From Bacillota bacterium (GTDB lineage: Bacteria; Bacillota_A; Clostridia; Lachnospirales; WQUN01), in assembly GCA_009786175.1 (NCBI GenBank), contig WQTQ01000206.1:1-21537 (forward strand): DNA of 21,537 nucleotides, given 5' to 3'. The position numbers and the translations under genes are program-made. A model generated the notes under the pieces. That model was given only the letters and a program-made list of their open reading frames with translations, was not told the DNA's origin and ran no database searches. This document shows, piece after piece, positions 16,246 to 21,537 of this stretch (within the stretch, counting starts at the first letter, position 1; every line of letters starts with the position of its first letter).

Positions 16246-17802
16246 GTGTACACAAAACTACAGCTTGACCAAAATTTAATACAGGAAGCAAGAAATTTTG
16301 CCAAAAATGTTGCCCTGGATACACAAGAATTTATTGACAAACACACCACCGTTGCAGTAGAGCGCGCAATATGCCGCCTGATGGGTATTGATGGCACAGA
16401 TGAAATAGACGTGCCTTTGCCCAACGTTGTGGTAGACCATCTTTTGGAATGTCAATTGCTGGGCGTTGGCGCGGCACTTATGTTAGGTGCGGCTATGGAG
16501 AAATTCGGTTTATCAGCCCAGGAAATTGCGGAAGGCATAAGCCGCGGCGAAATAAATTTCAAAGATGTTCCTATTACGGATTTGGAACGTATTAAATCCC
16601 GCGTAAATGGTTTAAGTGCGCAATCCGTCGAACGGATTAAATTAAACCGCCATAAGCGACAGACTTTCATAGAAAATTACGGCGATAAAGACGGCCCATA
16701 TTTATATGTAATTGTTGCCACAGGTAATATTTACGAGGATATTATCCAAGCAAAAGCCGCGGCGCGGCAAGGTGCGGATATTATCGCTGTAATTCGCACT
16801 ACAGGTCAAAGCCTTCTGGACTACGTGCCATACGGTGCAACAACCGAGGGGTTTGGCGGGACATACGCCACCCAAGAAAATTTTCGTTTGATGCGGGTTG
16901 GGCTTGACGAAGTCGGTGCTGAATTGGGGCGGTACATTCGCCTTTGCAATTACGCTTCCGGACTTTGCATGCCGGAAATTGCGGCAATAGGTGCAATGGA
17001 GCGGTTGGATGTAATGCTAAACGACGCGTTTTACGGTATTCTGTTCCGCGACATTAATATGAAACGCACAATTATCGACCAATACTTTTCACGGGTGATA
17101 AACGGTTTCGCAGGAATAATTATCAACACCGGCGAGGACAACTATCTTACTACGGCAGACGCAGTAGAAGAGGCGCATACGGTGCTTACATCACAGTTTT
17201 TGAATGAGCAGTTCGCACTGCTTGCAGGTGTTCCGGAAACACAAATGGGGCTTGGACATGCCTTTGAAATTTCGCCAAATGTGGAAAACGGGTTCTTATT
17301 TGAACTTGCGCAAGCACAAATGGCCCGGCAAATTTTCCCCAAGGCGCCGCTGAAATATATGCCTCCAACTAAATTTATGACGGGCGATATATTCATGGGG
17401 GCGGTGCAAAACGCGCTTTTTAACGCCGTTACCATAATGACAGGGCAAAAAATTCATTTACTTGGAATGCTTACGGAAGCAATCCATACGCCATTTATGA
17501 GTGACCGTGCTTTGGCGATTGATAACGCCCGCTACATTTTTACTACTATGGCAAATTTGGGTGACGAAATTGGCTTCAAAGACGATGGAATTATACAAAA
17601 ACGTGCTTGTGATGTACTTGCGAAAGCTACGGGCTTGCTTCGTCAAATAGAAAAGAACAAATTGTTTGCCACTTTAGAGCAAGGTATTTTCGCGGGGATA
17701 AAGCGCGGAGCCGACGGTGGCAAAGGGTTGGACGGCGTAGCACAAAAGGCAGACGGGTATTTCAACCCGTTCGTAGAGCAAATGAAAGGGGCCGTGAAAT
17801 GA
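16246..17802 (+). CDS. kamD: Lysine 5,6-aminomutase, alpha subunit
   Basis: This 518-aa subunit forms the TIM-barrel part of the adenosylcobalamin- and PLP-dependent lysine 5,6-aminomutase, which moves the 6-amino group of beta-lysine to C5 to give 3,5-diaminohexanoate. Recognised blocks include RAICRLMGIDG near residue 45, QGADIIAVIRTTGQSLLDYVPYGATTEGFGGT in the middle (shown here in two parts: positions about 176-207), and the late TGDIFMGAVQNALFN. Length matches known KamD. GTG 16246 begins right after the kamA stop, with GTGAGGT upstream. It shares a 4-nt ATGA overlap with kamE, typical for subunits made in equal amounts. Confidence 0.96.
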   Translation: MYTKLQLDQNLIQEARNFAKNVALDTQEFIDKHTTVAVERAICRLMGIDGTDEIDVPLPNVVVDHLLECQLLGVGAALMLGAAMEKFGLSAQEIAEGISRGEINFKDVPITDLERIKSRVNGLSAQSVERIKLNRHKRQTFIENYGDKDGPYLYVIVATGNIYEDIIQAKAAARQGADIIAVIRTTGQSLLDYVPYGATTEGFGGTYATQENFRLMRVGLDEVGAELGRYIRLCNYASGLCMPEIAAIGAMERLDVMLNDAFYGILFRDINMKRTIIDQYFSRVINGFAGIIINTGEDNYLTTADAVEEAHTVLTSQFLNEQFALLAGVPETQMGLGHAFEISPNVENGFLFELAQAQMARQIFPKAPLKYMPPTKFMTGDIFMGAVQNALFNAVTIMTGQKIHLLGMLTEAIHTPFMSDRALAIDNARYIFTTMANLGDEIGFKDDGIIQKRACDVLAKATGLLRQIEKNKLFATLEQGIFAGIKRGADGGKGLDGVAQKADGYFNPFVEQMKGAVK

Positions 17803-18539
17803 GCAGTACTGTAATTCGCCCATACGGCGATACGCTTGACGACGGCAAAGTGCAACTAAGTTTTACCCTTCCCGTTTTAAATGACGAGCGCGGTAATGAA
17901 GCTGCCATAATTTTGGCAAAAAAAATGGGCTTCAACGACCCTTCCGTTGCTCACCGAGCTGCGTTGGATAAAGGCTTTACATTTTTCGTGGTTTACGGCA
18001 GCACCACTCACAGCGTAGACTATGCGTCTATCAAAGTACAAAGCGTCCAGGGCGATGCAATGAGCATGGAGGAGACGGCCCAATTTATCCGCGAGAATAT
18101 AGGCCGCGAAATAGTTGTGATTGGCGCATCAACGGGAACGGATGCACATACTGTTGGTATTGACGCGATTATGAATATGAAAGGTTTTGCAGGGCATTAC
18201 GGCCTTGAGCGTTATGGAATGATTCAGGCTCACAACTTGGGCAGCCAAGTAAGCAACGAGGATTTTATTCAAAAGGCCAAGGCACTTAATGCAGACGTGC
18301 TTTTGGTAAGCCAAACCGTTACCCAAAAAGACATTCACATAGCAAATCTAACGGAGCTGGTGGAGCTTTTAGAAGCAGAAGGCATGAGGGAAAATATTTT
18401 GCTGATATGCGGCGGCCCAAGGATCTCTAACGAACTTGCGAAGGAATTAGGTTATGACGCAGGGTTTGGTAAAAATAGTTTTGCGCAGCATGTAGCAACC
18501 TATTTTGTTCGTGAAATGGCAAGACGAATAAAAAAATAA
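17799..18539 (+). CDS. kamE: Lysine 5,6-aminomutase, beta subunit
   Basis: This 246-aa subunit carries the B12-binding Rossmann domain and the lysine that holds PLP. DAHTVG (115-120) gives the base-off cobalamin ligand H117, and K128 in MNMKG forms the PLP Schiff base, equivalent to H133 and K144 of the clostridial enzyme; the 16-residue shift means a shorter N-terminus. SMEETAQFIRENIG and LLVSQTVTQKDIHI are family blocks. The ATG overlaps the kamD stop by 4 nt. Confidence 0.97.
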   Translation: MSSTVIRPYGDTLDDGKVQLSFTLPVLNDERGNEAAIILAKKMGFNDPSVAHRAALDKGFTFFVVYGSTTHSVDYASIKVQSVQGDAMSMEETAQFIRENIGREIVVIGASTGTDAHTVGIDAIMNMKGFAGHYGLERYGMIQAHNLGSQVSNEDFIQKAKALNADVLLVSQTVTQKDIHIANLTELVELLEAEGMRENILLICGGPRISNELAKELGYDAGFGKNSFAQHVATYFVREMARRIKK

Positions 18540-18559
18540 TTTCACAAGGAGGCTCTCTC

Positions 18560-18982
18560 ATGACAGGACTTACAATATCTGAATTGACAGTAGGGCAAAG
18601 CGCAAGTTTTGGAAAAACTATCGCAGAGTCGGATATATACATGTTTGCCGGTATATCCGGCGACATTAATCCTGCCCATACAAACGAAGAATATGCAAAA
18701 AATACCATGTTCAAAACTCGCATTGCCCACGGTATGCTTTGCGGCGGTTTAATTTCTGCCGTACTGGGAATGCAATTGCCCGGGCCGGGCACAATTTACT
18801 TGAAACAAGACCTGAAATTTTTAGCACCTGTATTCATTGGCGATACGATAACCGCAACCTGCACGGTTAAAGAAATTTTCGCGGAAAAAAATCGTGTTAT
18901 TTTTGAATGCGGCGTAGTAAACCAGCAAGGCAAGCTTGTTATTTCAGGCGAAGCAACGGTTATGCCGCCTGCTAAGGCATGA
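18560..18982 (+). CDS. MaoC-type (R)-specific enoyl-CoA hydratase
   Basis: This 140-aa hotdog protein has the catalytic Asp/His pair of MaoC/PhaJ hydratases in GDINPAH (D35, H40), plus IAHGMLCGGLISAVLG and PGPGTIYLKQDLKFLAPV, the usual PhaJ pattern. It would hydrate crotonyl-CoA to (R)-3-hydroxybutyryl-CoA, or the reverse. Crotonyl-CoA is the Kal product, so it fits as a side branch or an alternative to direct reduction. No 3-hydroxybutyryl-CoA dehydrogenase is in the window. The strong AAGGAGG before ATG 18560 gives it efficient translation; the gene starts 20 nt after kamE and overlaps kamB by 4 nt. Its position inside the kam set is unusual. Confidence 0.9.
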   Translation: MTGLTISELTVGQSASFGKTIAESDIYMFAGISGDINPAHTNEEYAKNTMFKTRIAHGMLCGGLISAVLGMQLPGPGTIYLKQDLKFLAPVFIGDTITATCTVKEIFAEKNRVIFECGVVNQQGKLVISGEATVMPPAKA

Positions 18983-19866
18983 CGTGTTTAGCTAAACTTT
19001 TAATGCCACACCGCATAATAAGCATAGTCGGTATGGACAAAAACACCGGGAAAACAACAGTGCTTAATTACCTTGCCGAAACTTTTAACAAATACGGAAT
19101 TAAGCTTTTGCTTACAGGCATAGGCAGAGACGGCGAAGATTGCGATATAGTTACGGGTACGGCAAAACCGCGTATTTTTGTGCAAAGCGGTACAACAATA
19201 ATAACCGCAGAAGGTCTTCTTGGGCTATGTGATATAACTAAGGAAATTGTTAAGGTAACAGACTACCACACTGCAATGGGGCGTGTGGTAGTTGTTGTTG
19301 CCAAATCTGACGGGTTTGTTCAAATTGGCGGACCGTCTGCATTGTCACAATTGGATGAACTATTGAACGAAGTTGACGTTTGTGACAACATAAAATTCAT
19401 CATAGACGGCGCAATAAGCCGTAAAAGTTTGGCGCGGTTGGGTGATGCAGTTGTTCTTTGCGCAGGCGCAGGGCAGAATTCGGACATTAAAAAGGTCATT
19501 GCCGAAACAAGCCACGCTGTAAAAATGCTGACGCTTTCAATGCCGCCAAAGGACGCTAAACACATCTGCTTTGAAGGAGCCGTAAGCGACAAGCGGCTTT
19601 TAGAGCTTATAAACTCCGGTACAGATTTAAAAGGCGTTTACATCGTTGCAGACGACCCGGGGAAAATTTTTATCAAACCCGAAACTTACGAGAAACTACT
19701 AATTAAAAAAGGTATGTTGACGGTTAAAACGCCTGTAAATTTAGCGGCTGTAACAATTAACCCTGTATCTGCGCGCGGGTATGCCTTTGATGCGGATGAA
19801 TTCCTTGTAAAAATGAGTGCTGCTTTGCCCGTGCCTGTGTTTAATGTAAAAGTTTTGCAGAGATAG
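18979..19866 (+). CDS. kamB: Probable lysine 5,6-aminomutase reactivase subunit KamB
   Basis: This 295-aa protein has an N-terminal P-loop, GMDKNTGKT (residues 18-26), then GIGRDGEDCD and RIFVQSGTTIITAEGLL. These features agree with KamB, described in the family as part of the ATP-using factor that restores inactivated lysine 5,6-aminomutase. It likely works with the MutS-like KamC 14 nt downstream. ATG 18979 overlaps the previous stop by 4 nt, so coupling explains its weak ribosome binding site; a start at 19003 is possible but has none either. The role is inferred from synteny and family, with sequence support limited to the P-loop and conserved segments. Confidence 0.85.
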   Translation: MTCLAKLLMPHRIISIVGMDKNTGKTTVLNYLAETFNKYGIKLLLTGIGRDGEDCDIVTGTAKPRIFVQSGTTIITAEGLLGLCDITKEIVKVTDYHTAMGRVVVVVAKSDGFVQIGGPSALSQLDELLNEVDVCDNIKFIIDGAISRKSLARLGDAVVLCAGAGQNSDIKKVIAETSHAVKMLTLSMPPKDAKHICFEGAVSDKRLLELINSGTDLKGVYIVADDPGKIFIKPETYEKLLIKKGMLTVKTPVNLAAVTINPVSARGYAFDADEFLVKMSAALPVPVFNVKVLQR

Positions 19867-19879
19867 ATAGGAGCACTTA

Positions 19880-21298
19880 ATGTTTGAACCGGATAACCAT
19901 CAAAAAAACGCAATGGGGCTAACTTTTTTGCTCAATCACTTAACAGCGGACTCGCCCTATGGCACGGAAGCAATTAAGCAAATCACGGTTTTCAGCAGAG
20001 GCGACACTTCCACGCTGATAGAATGTTTTGACAATATCGACAAAGCCATTTCCATACAAAGTAGCCGCGATACAGACGTTCTTCGCCATTTCCTTATGAA
20101 CTTCAAAAACATTCGTGCAAGTGTAGTAAAATTGGAAACCGCCGTCTTGAACGAGGTGGAGTTATTTGAGCTGAAAAATTTCCTGCTTACATTTGAAAAA
20201 TTTTTGCACGTATTTGAGAAGCTAAACAAGGTCATACAGTTTCACGGAATATACTTTACAAATTCGACAGCGGCACTTAATATTTTGGATCCGCAAAAAA
20301 AGCGCATGGTTCCATTTTCGCTAGAGGACGGATTTTCGGAAAAACTTGTGAAAATTAGGGGGGACAAAGCCCGGCTAGAGCTAAAACTACGTCAAGAAAC
20401 CAATGAAACCAAGTACAGTGTGATGCAAGCCGAACGGTTGAAAATTGTCATGGCAGAAGATGCAGAAGAAGAAATTGTTATGGCAGAACTTTGCCAACAA
20501 CTGCACAGCTTCGCAGCTGATTTTATCTCAAATATGGATAACCTGGGTAAGCTGGATTTAGTTTTGGCAAAATCCCGTCTTGCAACGGATTTTAACGCAA
20601 TTCGCCCGAAAATTGGCTCTCTCCGGTTAGTGTTAGAAAACATGTCCAACCCTTTTGTTGAGAACATGCTGGCGCAAGATAATAAGCAATTCACAAAAAT
20701 TTCGCTAACCCTTGACGCGGGCGTAACAATAATAACCGGAGCTAATATGGGTGGTAAAAGCGTTGCCATTAAAACTGCTGCGCTTAATATTATGCTTTGC
20801 CGTTTGGGCTTTTTTGTTGTAGCAGAAAAGGCGGAAATACCTTTGTTTGACGGGATATGCTTGATTTTAAGCGATGAGCAAAATACAGCCGGAGGCTTAT
20901 CTACATTTGGCGCGGAAATTAAACGGTTCGATACAATAGCCAAAGGACTAAAAAGCAATTTTATTTTTATCGCGTTGGACGAATTTGCCCGTGGCACAAA
21001 CCCGCAAGAAGGCGCGGCAATTGTACGTGCCATTGCAAAATTTTTGTCCGGCAAAAGTTCAATTTCGCTAATGAGTACCCACTTCGACGGAGTAGTGCCG
21101 CTAAATTCTGCCCATTATCAAGTAAAGGGACTTAAGCCGGACATACAAAAAAATGACATTGGCCTTACATCCGATTTTATGGATTATCAGCTTATAAAGA
21201 CAGCCCCCAATGCGCCTGTACCAAAAGACGCGTTGAATATATGCAAATTAATGGAACTCGACAGTGAGATAATCGCGGAAATAGAGAGGGAATATTAG
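19880..21298 (+). CDS. kamC: Probable lysine 5,6-aminomutase reactivase ATPase KamC (MutS-like)
   Basis: This 472-aa protein has a MutS-type ATPase domain in its C-terminal half: Walker A GANMGGKS (287-294), the STFGAE signature (341-346), Walker B FIALDEFARGTNPQEG with D367-E368, and the H401 switch in STHFDG. It lacks the mismatch-recognition domain of MutS, and its helical N-terminal half is short. Together with its place beside kamB, this argues for a KamC reactivase ATPase rather than DNA repair. It should act on the KamDE holoenzyme in the cytosol. AGGAG lies 7 nt before ATG 19880. It is the last gene of the operon, ended by the palindrome at 21304. Confidence 0.88.
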   Translation: MFEPDNHQKNAMGLTFLLNHLTADSPYGTEAIKQITVFSRGDTSTLIECFDNIDKAISIQSSRDTDVLRHFLMNFKNIRASVVKLETAVLNEVELFELKNFLLTFEKFLHVFEKLNKVIQFHGIYFTNSTAALNILDPQKKRMVPFSLEDGFSEKLVKIRGDKARLELKLRQETNETKYSVMQAERLKIVMAEDAEEEIVMAELCQQLHSFAADFISNMDNLGKLDLVLAKSRLATDFNAIRPKIGSLRLVLENMSNPFVENMLAQDNKQFTKISLTLDAGVTIITGANMGGKSVAIKTAALNIMLCRLGFFVVAEKAEIPLFDGICLILSDEQNTAGGLSTFGAEIKRFDTIAKGLKSNFIFIALDEFARGTNPQEGAAIVRAIAKFLSGKSSISLMSTHFDGVVPLNSAHYQVKGLKPDIQKNDIGLTSDFMDYQLIKTAPNAPVPKDALNICKLMELDSEIIAEIEREY

Positions 21299-21303
21299 TT
21301 CAT

Positions 21304-21349
21304 ACCCCCTGATATCATATTGGCTGTGTGATATCAGGGGGTAAATTTT
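21304..21349. repeat. Palindromic intergenic repeat, 11-nt-loop form (copy 3); probable terminator
   Basis: Arms 21304-21317 and 21329-21342 enclose the loop TATTGGCTGTG, then TAAATTTT. It is in the same plus-strand orientation as copy 1, although the flanking terminal repeats are inverted. It begins 5 nt after the kamC stop, and a T-rich tail follows the GC-rich stem, so it probably ends the lysine operon. Confidence 0.88.
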
Positions 21350-21401
21350 CGTCACTGCGAATTATTCCAAAAATTGTCATAGATTATATGTGTTCTACTC
21401 A

Positions 21402-21430
21402 TTGACTTAATGTGACACAACATGTATCAT
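21402..21430 (+). promoter_or_regulatory. Promoter of the right outward-reading gene
   Basis: TTGACT (21402-21407) and TATCAT (21425-21430) are spaced 17 bp. The spacer is identical to the left copy apart from the changes next to the -35. Transcription would run off the window end into the partial gene at 21515. Confidence 0.75.
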
Positions 21431-21514
21431 CAAAGAAAAACATCAGGCATTTTGTAGAAATTTTGTGCATATTTACGAAAGCAATGTCAAAAGCCTGCAA
21501 TCGGAGGAAATATT

Positions 21515-21537
21515 GTGATAAGAAAAGCCACCCGTAC
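21515..21537 (+). CDS. Partial 5' end of a gene, possibly a GNAT acetyltransferase
   Basis: GGAGGA at 21503-21508 precedes GTG 21515 by 6 nt. The open frame reads M-I-R-K-A-T-R to the edge, identical to the left-end copy. The start resembles GNAT acetyltransferases, but only seven residues are visible. Confidence 0.4.

Larger units (their letters stand above)
21343..21537. repeat. Right terminal inverted repeat
   Basis: It is the reverse complement of 1-195, with eight differences; the outer 101 bases are identical. It contains a promoter, a ribosome binding site and the first codons of an outward-reading gene. Confidence 0.95.

Noticed and set aside
19880..21298. DNA mismatch repair MutS or MutS2
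   Set aside because: Only the ATPase part resembles MutS; there is no mismatch-recognition domain, the length is 472 aa, and the gene lies at the end of a lysine aminomutase operon, which fits KamC.
196..21349. CRISPR-like array from the repeated palindrome
   Set aside because: The three copies are kilobases apart and not separated by uniform spacers, and no cas genes are present.
1..21537. A complete transposon or linear replicon bounded by terminal inverted repeats
   Set aside because: The repeats contain a promoter and gene start reading outward, and there is no transposase, recombinase, protelomerase or replication gene inside.

Overview
The window looks like a contig from an anaerobic, Gram-positive-type member of the Bacillota (Clostridia). 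The evidence is a complete set of lysine-fermentation genes, a lysine riboswitch, strong AGGAGG-type ribosome binding sites, a long surface protein with S-layer homology (SLH) repeats and AT-leaning intergenic DNA. I cannot name a genus from this.

Layout. (1) Both ends carry the same roughly 195-bp sequence in opposite orientation: a promoter followed by the first codons of what may be a GNAT acetyltransferase reading off each end. The first 101 bases are identical. (2) 240-3655 holds a divergent AEC-family permease (minus strand) and a two-gene operon of a URO-D-like protein and an Eis-type acetyltransferase, closed by a strong bidirectional terminator. (3) 3753-9723 holds two exported minus-strand proteins: a 507-aa secreted protein of unknown function, and a 1409-aa SLH protein with five adhesin-like repeats. 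Each has its own promoter and terminator. (4) 9947-21298 is one long plus-strand lysine-to-acetate/butyrate gene set: thiolase, CoA-transferase A and B, then a lysine riboswitch with a terminator, then kal, kce, kdd, kamA, kamD, kamE, a MaoC-type hydratase, kamB and kamC.

How the genes work together. KamA converts L-lysine to beta-lysine. KamDE (B12- and PLP-dependent) makes 3,5-diaminohexanoate, with KamB/KamC as its likely reactivase. Kdd oxidises this to 3-keto-5-aminohexanoate. Kce cleaves that with acetyl-CoA to acetoacetate and 3-aminobutyryl-CoA. Kal removes ammonia to give crotonyl-CoA. The CoA-transferase and thiolase handle acetoacetate and acetoacetyl-CoA. The butyryl-CoA dehydrogenase/Etf step is not in this window.

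The most interesting points are: an intra-operon lysine riboswitch whose P1 3' strand lies inside the terminator's 5' arm, as expected for a lysine-ON switch; a dispersed palindrome (CCCCCTGATATCAGGGGG) present three times, in an 11-nt-loop form and a contracted form; and a gene order that puts a hydratase between kamE and kamBC.
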